From positions 9,103,973 to 9,167,972 of the forward strand of contig JABAKD010000012.1 in assembly GCA_012845835.1 (NCBI GenBank): 64,000 nt of DNA, written 5' to 3'. Below, piece after piece: positions 32,862 to 44,796 of the stretch. The position numbers and the translations under genes are program-made. Every line of letters starts with the position of its first letter. Position 1 is the first letter of the stretch. The notes under the pieces were generated by a model, which made no database searches, had not been told where the DNA came from, and saw only the letters and a program-made list of their open reading frames with translations. Origin of the DNA: Undaria pinnatifida (taxonomy: Eukaryota > Sar > Phaeophyceae > Laminariales > Alariaceae).

Positions 32862-33090
32862 TGGAGATAGAGCGCAACGTAGCCAGGTGTAGATATACTT
32901 GCACTTACAACTGGTACAGTAGTATGAGATACCTGCCAATGCTAAGAAAACGGGTGGTACGTGAGTAATATAGGCTGTTATTTGTTGGAGATAGAGCGCA
33001 ACGCAGCCAGGTATGGAGTTATACTCGTACTTGCCCTGTCAGTGCTAAGAAAACGGGTGGTACGTAAGTAATACAGGATGTTATTTATGG
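32862..33090 (+). repeat. two-copy tandem repeat of about 120 and 105 bp
   Basis: GGAGATAGAGCGCAACG(T/C)AGCC and GCTAAGAAAACGGGTGGTACGT occur in each unit. A GGGCA-rich run (33,153-33,205) follows. Confidence 0.85.
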
Positions 33091-33553
33091 GAAGGCGGAT
33101 CTCCATCCTTGCGAGCCCCCAATATTAATAGCAGTCACACCGCCCATGCAGACCAGGGCAGGGCAGAGCAACGCAGGGTAAAGCAGGGCAGGGCAGTAGG
33201 GAGGGGCGCGTTGTGGGGCTAACGCGTTAGGTTGTCTGCCTTATCAAGGGGGCAGACTTGCGTGTTGCTCTTGCCTAGCCTATCCTAGCTCAAACCTGCA
33301 CCCCAGTGGCATAAACTACAGCACGGCATGGTCATAGTCATATCATCATGCCACGAAGGGAAAGGCTATCGTTCTTGAAAAGGTACACTGCAGTCTTCCA
33401 TGGGAGGTGGGCGGACGGAGTAGCTTAGACAAACCCTTGTTGTGCTTAAAACACTTAGCACAACACCGTGCAAAGTGACGCATGACTTCATAGAAGGGTT
33501 TCCGCACCACGCAGTTTTATCGTGCATCTATTCTGAAATAGCTGGGATCTCAC

Positions 33554-33676
33554 CATGGCCGGGGCCGAGGAAGATGGCGAATCCGTCAAGGCGACGAGGG
33601 TCAACGAAGAAGGGTCACCAGCCCCGCCCGCCACGGTCGGGGGCAACAACTCCATGTCCGCCGTAGCATAAGCACC
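33554..33676 (-). CDS. repeat-module exon P, copy 1
   Basis: 123 nt, phase 0-0, TTTCACAG acceptor, ATG|GTGAGA donor. Reads GAYATADMELLPPTVAGGAG and ends SSSAPAM. Homologous exon at 34,631-34,762. Ala/Gly/Pro/Ser-rich, function unknown. Confidence 0.5.
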
Positions 33677-33729
33677 CTGTGAAACGCAAAAGCAGCCATC
33701 GTCCGGGTCATCGCCATCTCGACGTGTAC

Positions 33730-33880
33730 CTAATATCTAGCTCAGAGCAGCGAAACCGAAGGTTCGTGCTGCAACTATTTGTGCAACTTCCATCGGTAAG
33801 GAACTGGACTAGTGTGTCGACGCAGGTCGGCAACCTGGGCCCTCGATCGATCGCTGCGGCATGTAGCGTACGGCGCACAT
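33730..33880 (-). CDS. repeat-module exon Q, copy 1
   Basis: Acceptor GGCTATTAG, then a frame VRRTLHAAAIDRGPRLPT ... TLVQFLTD, donor ATTAG|GTACAC (right border uncertain). Copies begin after matching acceptors near 34,983 (RRTLYAAARDRR, TLVQFLSD) and 36,274 (third copy, diverged). Alignment in this frame holds for copies 1 and 2. Confidence 0.42.
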
Positions 33881-34630
33881 CTAATAGCCACCCTTAGCGT
33901 CAGCTCTAGCCCCTTTTGTCTGGCGCGCGTCACAGCGCGGCGTACGAGCTCGCCCCCCCCAGGCAAAGCAACAAGAATATCAAGCAGAACAACAGTGCCT
34001 AGCATGGTGTAGAGAAAACAGGGAAGGCATCACGAGAGCACGCATGGGGCAAAACACTCAACACGTGGGGTCAATTACACTCAACTCGTCCTCAGTTCTC
34101 GCATACTGTGTGTGGCATATTCCATTTTTCTGGCGGTGAACACCCGTATGCTGCCTTCGACAAAGTCGCGGTTTCGTCCGGGTTTTTTGTTGGACTTCAC
34201 AATGCCCACACCAACGCAGACGCAAGGGACAGTTTTTTCCTCGACGATCAATGGCGTGCGTACTGTAGTACCTGGTGAGTCTGCGACCAGACAGATGCAA
34301 ACTGAGGACGGAAACACTCTATAAACAAGGAAAACCAGCTCCAAGCGGCAGGGAAGCTTGGCGACATTGTTGTACAACACAACTGATCATGTACTCGCAC
34401 TTCGACCGGCCCCATAAGTACGCCAGAGGGCGTCGAACCGAGTAGGCTTAACGCTGCAAGGTGATCCTGCTCTCACAAAGCGCGGAGCCGGATGTCGCGA
34501 AGGGTTCTCGCGAGACAAGCCCTTGCGGTACTTACAGCACCTTACAAAGTGAAGCATGATTTCATAGAAGGGTTTGCGCACCATACAGGCGCCAGTGTGC
34601 ATCTATTCAATGAAAAAGCTGGGATCTCAC

Positions 34631-34762
34631 CATGTCCTGTGCCGACAGCCACAGCGACGATGGCGCCCAAGTCATGGCAACCGTGCTCGGCGAGGCCAGG
34701 CCCTCGGTCCCGCCCGCCATGGTAGAGGGCAATAATCCCATAGCTACCCCTGTGTCAGCGAC
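34631..34762 (-). CDS. repeat-module exon P, copy 2
   Basis: 132 nt, phase 0-0, TTCTACAG acceptor, ATG|GTGAGA donor. VADTGVAMGLLPSTMAGGTE, ending WLSAQDM. Paralogue of 33,554-33,676 with the LLPxTxAGGxG core kept. Confidence 0.5.
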
Positions 34763-36726
34763 CTGTAGAACGCGCAAAAAGCCACCGTTCGGATCACCGT
34801 CATGTCGATGCGCACTCAAACAATACGACTCCTAACACAGAGTGGCAACGCAACTTTTCGTGCTGCAACTGTTCGTGCAAAGGATATCGGTCTATCCGAA
34901 AGAAACTGGACCAGAGTATTCGCGTAGGTCGGCCATCTGAGACGTCGATCCCTCGCTGCTGCATATAGCGTACGGCGCTCATCTACACCTCACCCTTGTG
35001 CCCAAGCCGTGAACTTCCAGACTGGCGCACTCAAGAACCTTGAGCAGGTCCTCCTTCCCTCCAGGTGAAGAAAGAATGCTTGTAAGCAAAACGATCACGC
35101 CCTGGATAGTCTGGAGAAAAATAGGAAGGCATCAAAAAACGACGCCAAACATGGGGGGTTAGTTAGACGAACCTCATCAACACTACTCGATACGTGTTTC
35201 GTATAGGCCGTCACGCCGTCGATCAACACGGGTACACTTCCTCACAACAACCGCGTTCTTTGCCAGGTTTTTCTTGGACATGCCCAAACGCTCGCACAAA
35301 CACAGGCGCACGGGTAGTTTTGTTTTTCGACGGCCAATGGCATGCGTACTGTAGTACCTGGCGAGTCCTGCGATTAATCAGATGCAAGCTAAATATGAGT
35401 ACGCCTCAAAAACAAGGAATATCAGCTCCAAGTGGCAAGGAAGCTTGGCAACATGGAAGAGGAATCGTATAAAACAACTGAGAACATAATCTCGCTACGG
35501 CCTGCCTAAAAATACGCTAGGGGTCGTCGATCAATGAGGATTCACACCGCAAAGTGTGCTTGCTACCGTCGAAACGCGTGGCCGAATGCCGCTAAGGATG
35601 CCAGACAAGCCCTCGATATACGTACAACACCTTGCAGAATGAAACATGATTTCATGGAAGAGATCAGCGCACTGTAAAGGGGTGTGCGGCACACCTATCA
35701 GTGAATCAGATACGATATCACCATGGTCGACGCGGAAAAGTGTGTACGTACGCTTCGAGGAAGCGATGGCCCGACCGATCGTCGCTCGAGGTTTTTTAAG
35801 TCTCGAGCACAGCATGGTTGCTGCCCCCGATCATGCCGGGCATCGGGGCCCCTACCTCGTCGAACCTCGCCCAAGGCCATGACTCGATCGACTGCTGGCC
35901 GCACATTTTTCATGTCTCGACGCTGAGCGTGGTGATTTGCCCCTGTCATGACGGGCATCGGGGTCCCTAGCGCGTCGAACCTCGCCCGGGGCCCCGATAC
36001 CTGCCATAATCGCGGGCAGCAAACCCCGTACTGTGCTGGATGGCTGTAAACTTTGCGAGCAACCACTGTTCAGGTCGTTGCTGGCTCGACGCGTACGTTG
36101 ACAACACAGTATAATCACTCGTGCAGAGCAGCACGGCGAATATTCGCGCTAAGACTCATCGTGCAAGTACTATCGGGCTGTCGAAAAGGAACCGCGACGA
36201 CATCTCCGCCCAGGTCAGCCATCCGGGTGCTCGACCGATCACTGTCGCAAGCGGCGTACGGTGCACATCTGTGTCTCACCCTGTGGTCGAGCTGCAGAAC
36301 CTCCGCAAGAGCTCGTCCCCTCCAAGCGAAGAAATAACGCTGTGTAGCAAAACGATCACGCCTTGGGCCGTCTGGACAAACACTGGAAGGCACCATCATA
36401 GCACGGATCCGATCTGCGCTTTGGTGATGCCTTCCCCTTTTTGTCCGGGCGATCCAAAGCATGATCGTCTTGCTGACAGCATTATTTCCACACCTGGGGG
36501 GTGGGAGCTCTTGCCGGGGGTTCCGCAGCTCGACGACAGGGTGAGTTATAGTTGTACACACGCCTCATCATCATAACTCGATAAGTTAATGTGGTACATT
36601 ACATTTTTCCGTCGGCCAACGCCCCTACACACCGCCTTCGAAAAAGTCGCAGTGTTTAGGCTTTTCCTTAAACACGCCCAAACGCCCATACAGACAAACA
36701 GGGGCGCGTGTACATCGAGCTCTCAC

Positions 36727-37095
36727 CTCGCTTTTGGTGGCGTGTCCTCCGAGCAACACTTGCACGGGGGGGGGAGTCGTCCCCTCGTCCCAACCGTGTC
36801 CACCTCCCGCGCGGCGAACATAATCGACAAACGCCACCACCATTTGCACTGCGGCATCAGTCCTCGGTGTTTCTTGGACCTCCCCCGAGTTTATTGCTGT
36901 CACTCGCCGGAAACGCCCTCTCTTTTTTTTGCGGCGTCGGCCACCCCTGCGGTGAAACAACCGGGCCAGATAAAGCGCGCACAAGCCTATAACACCACCA
37001 GCAGTGACGCTCACACAGTCCAGCTCGCCATGGCCGTGCGGTGGGTGCCGCGAAAAACCGGCCTCGACCAAGGCTCCCGCCTTCGCTACGTTCAC
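36727..37095 (-). CDS. exon with a single membrane helix and basic stop-transfer
   Basis: Open minus-strand frame ending at a strong donor (GAG|GTGAGA). Visible: a hydrophobic segment AGGVIGLCALYLARLF followed by HRRGGRRRKKKRGRFRR, then a hydrophilic part (AVQMVVAFVDYVRR). This is the layout of a type I membrane protein with a cytosolic tail. The left border (start or acceptor) is uncertain. It lies between repeated modules on the same strand, so it may be the membrane anchor of one of the module genes. That link is inference. Confidence 0.45.
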
Positions 37096-37780
37096 TGCCT
37101 ACGAGTTGGGGAGACGGCAACAACAACAACGACAACAACAACAATATGAGCGCGCGAAAGCAAAACGTGTGGTAAGTCATCATATTAGGTGTGCACGAGA
37201 CCGGCCGGGACATAGTAAGCATGCCACGATGGGGGTAGTTACAAGTACTGCGGATATCTCCCTTGAAAACAATAACAGAGCTGTACGACATACTCCGATT
37301 GCGTGTACGTACGGATCGCCCAATGGCTTTACGTTCAATGGCCCCACTCACGGCGTCCCAATGATAACGCAAAACAAATGGTATATGCGGTGCTTGTTTC
37401 CGATATGTAGTTTCTCTCCAAGCGAGACACAGTTGCCTCAGCTGGCAGGACACAAGGGATTAGGCATTGACATTAGAGAGAAAAAAAATGTACTGGTCGG
37501 CCACAGTGAAGCGAAGTTGCGGTAGGCTCGCAGCTCGAAAGAGGAAACGACGCATTGGCGCATCACACGATCAGGACTCACGACCAACCATGACGCGACT
37601 GGCACGCACGTTGGGGATGGCGTTCTCGTCGTATCTTCAATGCGTTTGCGCCTTCAAAATGGCTTCCACAACCTGTCCCTACGACGCGGTCGGCTCAACC
37701 TGTGACGTAACCATCAATCAGACACATCTGGAATGCTGTAGATAAACCTACAATGCAGCGTGGTCCGAACTTGGTCTCAC

Positions 37781-37873
37781 CTTGGGTGCCGCAATCGGGT
37801 CTGCAACCGCATTTGCCCTGGGCTCCACGATAGGGGCAACGCCAACCATCGAGGGCACGGCCACCGCTTCCCG
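37781..37873 (-). CDS. exon R, copy 1 (93 nt)
   Basis: 31 codons, phase 0-0, GCCGCAG acceptor, AAG|GTGAGA donor. REAVAVPSMVGVAPIVEPRA, ending IAAPK. Duplicate at 39,082-39,174 with the same length, phase and border positions. Confidence 0.55.
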
Positions 37874-38099
37874 CTGCGGCATGTGTGCCAGGCAAAGCCA
37901 AGTGTCAACTGCCGGGCAAATGTCCGGCTGCGGAGGGGCACGGAATTCCAATCAAAATTCTTGTCGTCAAATAACTAACTGTGTTTAGTCTAACAGTAGG
38001 GTGTGAAGCGTGGCGGAAGCCCATATACACAGACTCGTTACCAGCGCAGTTGCGGTAGACTGGCAACTGCAAGTAAAACTCGACGAATTGGGGCATCAC

Positions 38100-39060
38100 A
38101 GTGCTCGGAGTTAACTACGACGCGACTGGCACGCACGTTGGGGAGGGCGATCTCGTCGTATATCTTCATTGCGTTTGCGCTTTGAAAATGGCTTCAATAA
38201 CCTGTCCGCACCACGCGGTCCGCTCGAATTATGACTCATCTCGAAACAAACACAACTGGAACGCCGTACAGGTTCGTTCAAGTTAAAAGGCGGAAATTCT
38301 CTCCTCCACGAAGACCGCCCACAATATCGAGTCAAAGGGTGAGTATTCGGTAAAATACTGATCCCCACGACCACTGGAAAATGGTGAAATGACCACATGT
38401 TTTTATAACTGCCTCGAGCTGTCTCTAGGAGCGAAACATGTATCAAGCATTGACAGGCCTTGACATTTTTCAATGTTAATCAGGCTTTTTCCAAACGGAG
38501 GGAAATAAATGATTGCGTCGCATTTTGCACGAACCGGTTGGAGGTACTCCAAGCCATGTTTGTAGAATTTTTCGCGCAACCAATCGAAAATCTGACCTGC
38601 GTATGCTCAATACTGATCAGAATAAAACAAAAAAAAAACTGGATACATATTGGACTAAAACCAAATCATTTACGAGAAATAAAGTATTTTACTCATTTTT
38701 ACGCACAAAAGCCCAAATGTCCACGCCATTTTTGAGAGACAGACCCTGACATTTTGCACACGTGTCCTATATGCTCACCCCGAGGTCTGACCTCGGGGGG
38801 GGGAGAGGGGGGCTATTTTTTCTCTTTTTTTCGCCGAAATGTTTGGTCGAAGATGGTCCAAACTTTCCAAACCTCCACTGACGAAAAATCAGGGAAAAAA
38901 AAAGGCTCCCGACAGGTGAGGTCTTGGGTCTTTGGAACGGCACAATAATATGTGTGAACATTTTCACAGGATTAATCGAAAAAACGGCGTGAAAATTCGT
39001 CGGGAAATGAATTTCCGTCGTTAAGCTTGAACCAGCCTGTAAAAAAAACTAGAATGCAGC
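38100..39060. other. AT-rich spacer, no recognisable gene
   Basis: Contains G-run GGTCTGACCTCGGGGGGGGG (about 38,783) and poly(A/T) stretches. 37,500-37,640 and 38,040-38,190 are diverged copies of one another (GACTGGCACGCACGTTGGGG in both), part of the same segmental duplication as exon R. Confidence 0.6.
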
Positions 39061-39081
39061 GCAGTCCGAACTTGGTCTTAC

Positions 39082-39174
39082 CTTGACAGCCGCGACAGAA
39101 GTTGCAGCTGCATGGACCCCGGGCTCCACGATAGGGGCGACACCCACCATCGGAGACGCGGCCACCGCTTGCTG
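39082..39174 (-). CDS. exon R, copy 2 (93 nt)
   Basis: QQAVAASPMVGVAPIVEPGV, ending SVAAVK, phase 0-0, CACCGCAG acceptor, AAG|GTAAGA donor. Paralogue of 37,781-37,873. Confidence 0.55.
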
Positions 39175-39529
39175 CTGCGGTGCTATTTGCCCAGCCAAGC
39201 CAGGAAGCCACCGCCTGGCAGGTGCCCTGCTACAGAGGAGTATGGCATTTTGGGCAAACGAAGTATCTTTGAAACATCTGTGTTTGGCCGAACCGGTGGG
39301 TACAATGCGCAGCGGGAGCTCACAAATACCCGTTGAAGGTTTTTCACCACAGCAGTTGCTGGAGGTTCGCACTTCGCAGAAATAAATGACGAAATGGCGC
39401 ATCACGTTCACGACCAGCCACAACGCGGCTGAGATGCACGTTGCGAAGGAAGGGCAGGGCGTCTTGGTTGGTCTGCTTTACGCGGGCATTTTGGAAGATG
39501 GCTGCAGTAAGCAGTTGGGGCTGTACTCG

Positions 39530-39890
39530 ATATCCATGCATGGCCGTAGTCGTATGACCATAGACCCTCGCATCCTCACAATGCCGGGACGGAGCATGTC
39601 GGGTTTTCACCGACCAGGCAATCATTGCTTGCACCAAGCACGAAGCGCCATGAGGTGTTCGGCAAGTCGCATGAAGGGTGAGCTGCATCCTACTAGGTAC
39701 CGCTTGTGAGGTGGTCTTGCATATGGATGACAGCTTTAATGTGTTAATTTAATTTCCGGTATGGTCGCTTCCAGAGACAGCGATGGGAGCACTATGTATC
39801 TAACTCGTGGGTGCCTTACCATAAACACTACCAGTATGTGATACGAGCATTCCCCTTGCGCGGAGTAAAAAACGTCTCCACCCCGCACAA
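39530..39890. repeat. dispersed repeat, partner of 11,940-12,370
   Basis: See 11,940-12,370; same order and orientation of shared blocks. Confidence 0.75.
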
Positions 39891-40395
39891 ATGATCTAAT
39901 TCGACCGCCGGCTGTGATCGACCGCTAAAAACACCCCCCCAAAAAAAACGGTACCCTGGTGGTCTAGCTCATGTACTAAGCGGCATGTTTTACAGAGTCG
40001 TTGCCAACCGACGCCAACCTAACCTAAATACAATACAGCGGGGGGTTGGGGGAGAGGGGGGGAGTACCGCGTTTGTTTACAGCCCCAACCAACCAAAACG
40101 ACAAAAAAGTTCAGAAATGGGAGCAAGCAACGGGAAAACATCCCATGCAAAAAAACGACGCTCGTGACACTCCGGAATCAGGAACGGCCTACACACGTAT
40201 GCCCGGGTATAGGGTACGCCTTTGATGGGCGTGGCACTGCTGTACTCTAAAGCGTACCCCGAATCGTCAAGACAGGAGAAGCAACGCTTCACGATCATTG
40301 CACCACGAAAGACGCGGTAGCGTTTCGGACTCAAGCAAATGAACAAACACGCGGGAGGTATGCTCCAAGCCCTCGGTGCACGATCACAGTGGTGC

Positions 40396-40581
40396 CGTGA
40401 CATGGGGCAAGAGCTACCGGCGCCACCACCTCCAGTGCTCCCTTCTGTAAACAACGTCAACACATTCGGCGCAAGAGCATGAGGACCGCTCGCCTACCTC
40501 TTGCGCCGGATGTGTCGACGTTGCCACTACAGAAGGGAACACTAGCGGTGGTGGAGCCGGTAGCTCTTGCCCCGTGTCACG
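40396..40581. repeat. foldback element, ~83-bp arms, 20-base loop
   Basis: CGTGACATGGGGCAAGAGCT...GGCGCAAGAG (40,396-40,477) is the reverse complement, with a handful of mismatches, of CTCTTGCGCC...AGCTCTTGCCCCGTGTCACG (40,498-40,581). Confidence 0.9.
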
Positions 40582-40599
40582 ACTAGCTACAGGCAGTAC

Positions 40600-41370
40600 C
40601 CTACCCCCAGGGACTTTTAGTCTTCTACCAGAGACATGAGAGGCATGGCACGTTCGCCCGGGGAGACAGCGGCAAGAACAAGAGTAACCCCGTTAGAATT
40701 TCATGTTACTTGTTCGTAAAACCACTTGGGATTAGTGAGGAATAGAGCTCCTCAAGTGAGAACGAAGCCTTATACATGTTTAGGTGCACCACTACCACAT
40801 AATGTGTCAGCAAAGCTATATATCTGAACTTGTCGCAAACCGCGTCGGCATAAGAGACAAACATGGCAACCGAACGGACGATAAGGTGATATATGTAGAA
40901 GTTCAGCAACAAAGACATCAACCGCACCATAACAACCGAACATTCTACATAGCTGGCCGGTCTTTTCGGAAGTGTCAAGGCCTCGCTTGACCTCATGATA
41001 CCGGTTTTAGTGAAGGGGCGTTCGGTCAAAGGCGTCATACGGCGGTCCCCTACGTTGAACGTTTGACAATGACGGTGCCGTACCACACCAGTGGCATACA
41101 ATAACAAAGAGGAAGAAAAGAGTCGAACGCGGCCGTTAATCGAACTGATATTGACAAACAGTCCACCCCATCGTCGACGCCAACCAAACTGGTCGTAACA
41201 TGTGACTCTTCATGGGCACAATGGAAAGCGCCAACAACGACCACCACACACAAACAATAACAACACTAGAAAATAGTGTATTCGTTACGCTTGCAAACAC
41301 GCGGTGCTTGAAATCAGGAGCTACAGCACCACACGTGCTGTGCAACGGAAAGGACTCTGGGGCGATACTC
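40600..41370. other. no recognisable gene
   Basis: Short frames without splice context. Possibly introns of the module gene that begins at 41.37 kb. Confidence 0.4.
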
Positions 41371-41372
41371 AC

Positions 41373-41442
41373 CTTTGCACGTCGCCAGCAATGATCCCCT
41401 CAGCTTTAAGGCCGACCTCGTCCGCGTCCCAGGTGCCGTTGC
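41373..41442 (-). CDS. module exon D (70 nt), copy at 41.4 kb
   Basis: GCNGTTGCAG-type acceptor, GTGAGT donor, phase 1 in and 2 out. NGTWDADEVGLKAEGIIAG. One of at least six diverged D exons, all exactly 70 nt, that keep the pattern N-G-T/S-x-x-x-E-x-V-G. Confidence 0.65.
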
Positions 41443-41524
41443 CTGCAACGGAGCAGGAAGCACAGGACACCATAAAAATCATTCGAGTGTGGCAATTACG
41501 GCGTCAGCGCAAGACAACTTACAC

Positions 41525-41584
41525 AGATGGAAGATATTGCGAATGCGCAAATGAACGTACGCATGATTGGCGGGTCCAGGGGAA
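41525..41584 (-). CDS. module exon E (60 nt), copy at 41.5 kb
   Basis: PLDPPIMRTFICAFAISSI, acceptor GACCAG, donor GTGTAAGT, exit phase 1, matching the entry phase of exon D. Confidence 0.6.
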
Positions 41585-42160
41585 CTGGTCTAATACATGA
41601 GCGCGGCCGCTTGGTTGGTGGTGGAGGCACAACACCGTTGACGCCGGTCCAAGCACCGTGGAGGATGCCTGCTACGATGGAGAAGTAAGCGCTTTTTGGC
41701 AAGAATATGTTAAGTACTTCGGGACTCCGTAGCCCAACATCGCAGCAATTTACAATATTTTTTCATTTTTTTGCTTTATACCTACGCCATGATATTTTTA
41801 TCGGGTTCAACTCTCATTGTCATCAAAACCGTTTTTGGGGTTAAGAAAGGTATAGAGCTCCTCAGGTTAAGAGCCTAACAAAAACAGTGGTTCGCCTCTA
41901 CCTCGTACTGCGAGTAGCATGTGTCGGAGGGGAAGGGTGGAAATGGAACCCTTGGAAAATACAACCACGTACCCGGTACTTGTTTGAGGACCTTGCTTCT
42001 GTCTGTTGGATAATCTCACATATCAAAGTATTTACTCGGCCAACAGGTCTACCTCATTCCAAAAGGGTGTATTTCATTCCTCTAGAAGCTCTGCCGGGAA
42101 TTTTCTTCGTCAAAATCTTGTCAGACAACTTCGTGCAAGCACGGAGCGGCTAGCTCTTAC

Positions 42161-42270
42161 CGACAGCACGTCCCGCCTCCAGCGTGTAGGGCACGGTAGG
42201 GGCGCCGGCGACACCGGCCTTACCGGGCAGGTAGCCAGCCCCACCCGTTTCCAAGTGTTTATCCTCGCCC
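42161..42270 (-). CDS. module exon A (110 nt), copy at 42.2 kb
   Basis: Acceptor CTTGCTTGCAG, donor GTAAGA, phase 2 in and 1 out. The core YLPGKAGVAGAP and TLEAGRAV are shared with exon A copies at 55.9 and 57.6 kb and in the tandem array. Confidence 0.62.
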
Positions 42271-42500
42271 CTGCAAGCAAGGCCAAGAGCAGTGATTACG
42301 TAGTTGAAGTGGGAAACAATTACGGCAGAAGCATCAGCGGTTCAGAGGGCGGCAACATCTACAGAACGTCCACCGCGATGTACCGTTCGGGCACATAATA
42401 ACATATTTTCAACCCGACACCTAGTTATGCTAAGAACGGCACGATGTTTCGCAAGCCATGACGGCACAAGCACAACATCACAAGCGCGCATGTTTTCGAT

Positions 42501-42690
42501 GACCCGCCACAGACACGACACTGCGATCCATACAGGTATATGCTGACTCCCACGCAGACAGGCACGGTACGGAGCTTCACGGAGGTCCACTATATGACCC
42601 GCCACAGACACGACACTGCGATCCATACAGGTGTATGCTGACTCCCACGCAGACAGGCACGGTACGGAGCTTCACGGAGGTCCACTATAG
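42501..42690. repeat. 95-bp tandem duplication
   Basis: GACCCGCCACAGACACGACA begins both units (42,501 and 42,596); almost identical. Confidence 0.95.
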
Positions 42691-43047
42691 TTGTTGTATT
42701 ACAACACGTCGAAATACAAAGCGAGGACAGATGTACACCGCAATGTGATAATGGTATCCTGCTGTGCCAGGGCCGATTGCGTTGATTACTTTTGTTAGTT
42801 GCATACCACTGCACAATCATGAAAAAAACAGTAACTACAATGGTTAGTGGCGGTCAACCCGGAGCCCATTGTCCGTCATCCGTGACAAATAGCTGGCGGT
42901 TAAGGACATCTGAGAGTTGCGGCCCGCTCAGCGTAAACGACGTTCCTGGCTAAACTGGTTGTGAGTCTTTCTTGTTCCAAATAAGTACGGCCCCAGCGGG
43001 CGACAAAACTCCAGTCTTGGCGTATCGCGCACAAGGCGCACCCTTGC

Positions 43048-43117
43048 CATGACGGTGGGCGAGGATTGTTCAAGTAATTGTCTTCCACCAGTCAACCCAA
43101 ATTTTTCAAGCCCGTGT
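43048..43117 (-). CDS. module exon C (70 nt) with GC donor
   Basis: HGLEKFGLTGGRQLLEQSSP, ending TVM. Donor ATG|GCAAGG is a GC-AG type splice site. Phase 2 in and 0 out, which links exon D to exon B. In the array copies this exon carries a 1-base insertion and stops. Confidence 0.5.
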
Positions 43118-43462
43118 CTCAGATTTCCAGGCGAACACCCAGGAATGCCGACGACAAGAACATGCCAGGGAGGAATGAAAATGTCCAAGAAACAGCCCCA
43201 ATCCAAAAGAGGTAACACGAGAGTAACCACACACAGGGGTTGAGGTCGGCGGCTCTTCTTTCTACAAGAGTACAAACCTACACAATCCCGCTAATCGTTA
43301 AAACAAACATCAACAAAACTGCAACAATAGAAGCAACGACAGTAGCGAAAGAGTACTGTAGCAAGCAAGATTGGGCGTGTTCGTGGGACCGTGTGTACTC
43401 GAAATCGAAAGCTACAGCACCAACGGTGCGGTGCAACAAATTGACTTTGGAAAGGCACTTAC

Positions 43463-43532
43463 CACTCCTCATCATCCCTGCCCGTCGGCACCAAGGAAGT
43501 GCCGACCTGCTCCTCATTCGACGTGGAGTTGG
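43463..43532 (-). CDS. module exon D, copy at 43.5 kb
   Basis: 70 nt, NSTSNEEQVGTSLVPTGRDD, acceptor CCGTTGCAG, donor GTAAGT, phase 1 in and 2 out. Confidence 0.62.
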
Positions 43533-43618
43533 CTGCAACGGGAGCAGGATTCGCAAGAAAACGCACGAAAACGATTGAGTGTAGCGAATGAGGGGTTAGC
43601 ATGAGTCGGAACTTACAC

Positions 43619-43678
43619 AAAGAGAAGATATTTCGAAAGCGCAAAGCAACGTGCACACGATCGGGCGTTCGGGGTGAA
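43619..43678 (-). CDS. module exon E, copy at 43.6 kb
   Basis: 60 nt, HPERPIVCTLLCAFEISSL, acceptor AACCAG, donor GTGTAAGT. Entry phase fits the exit of exon A, and exit phase fits exon D. Confidence 0.6.
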
Positions 43679-43985
43679 CTGGTTAATACCAACAGCTGCC
43701 TGATGGTGGTAGAGAACATCATTCATGCCAGTAAAAGCACCGTGGGCCGAGAGGATGGCAATGCACCCATTGAAAATATAACCTTGTACTCGTCCGAGAA
43801 TCATACTCTCATCACCGGAAGAGCCTTACGATTGAAATGATGCACTCGACTACTGTAGGTCAACAGCTCTATCTCATGTTAGACGGGTGTGCTTCTCGTC
43901 CTCGTTTAGACACGCTGCAGGGGCATTCGCTTGTCAAGAGGTGGCCAGATAAACGCGTCCAACGCACGAAGAAACTAGCTCTCAC

Positions 43986-44107
43986 CGACGGCAGGGCACG
44001 TCTCCAGGGTGAAAGAAACTACCGACACGCCTGAAGAAGCGCCAGCAACACCGGCGCTGCCGGGCAGGCACACTCCCCCACCTACACCCTGCTCCCTCCC
44101 GCCTCCC
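43986..44107 (-). CDS. array exon A (122 nt), representative unit 1
   Basis: GGGREQGVGGGVCLPGSAGV then AGASSGVSVV, ending CPAV. Acceptor TTGCCTCCAG, donor GTGAGA, phase 2 in and 1 out. LPGxAGVAGA is the conserved core. The other units carry the same exon at +1,350-bp steps. Confidence 0.5.
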
Positions 44108-44132
44108 CTGGAGGCAAGGACGAACAACGTAC

Positions 44133-44221
44133 AAGGAGTGATCGAAGTGAGATACGTGCCAGCTCGAGGAAGGCGTAAACCACGATTCATCTCGTTCCTG
44201 TGGGTTGGTGTCCAGGTTGGC
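44133..44221 (-). CDS. array exon B (89 nt), representative unit 1
   Basis: ANLDTNPQERDESWFTPSSS, then WHVSHFDHSL. Acceptor TTGTCAG, donor GTACGT here, but ATACGT in several other units. Phase 0 in and 2 out. Confidence 0.48.
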
Positions 44222-44796
44222 CTGACAACTCTTGCTCGTGGTCACAACAACGTACAGCACGATTAACAACACATACCCAGGCAAGCACGGCACCCCCACC
44301 TCATCTACACCAAAGTAAGTGAAGCCTAAGCGAGCGTTGCGGTAACTGCATTGTAATATCGTGCACGAGGTGCGCCCTCACCATGGCGGAGGACGGGGTT
44401 TGTTCACAATCATTGTTTTCCATCAGTCAATTCCAATTTCAGACCGATGTCCCAGAGATTCTCAGGCGAGCATCCAAGGGTGTCGACGAAATGAATACAC
44501 CAAGGAGAGGCACGGTGAACACGTAGCCCCGTTCCGAAGAAAGCGAGAAACGATTAACCACACGGAGAACTTGCAGCCAGCAGCTTTCTCCGCAACAGCT
44601 CAAACCGAAGCAATACCAGGGAAAGTAGGAGCAGAAACATCCGAGGAGGAACATCGAGAACAATAAAAATGCTAATCAAATCAGTAGCGAGCAGGACTTG
44701 GCGTGTCATTGAGACTATGTGTGCTTAAAGTCAAGACACGAATCACCACACGTTGTCGTGCTCACTAGCTGTGCAACCGAAGAAACTACGGAGACA

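Larger units (their letters stand above)
33440..36900 (-). repeat. three to four ~1.1-kb repeated gene segments
   Basis: Landmarks recur in order. TTTCATAGAAGGGTTT... at 33,488, 34,559 and (diverged) 35,651. The exon P donor occurs at 33,550, 34,627 and 35,720. The exon Q start occurs at 33,880, 34,983 and 36,274. TTCGACAAAGTCGCGG-like occurs at 34,157 and 36,640. The third copy contains two CCCCGATGCC...GGCGAGGTTCGACG blocks, a further internal duplication. Confidence 0.75.
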
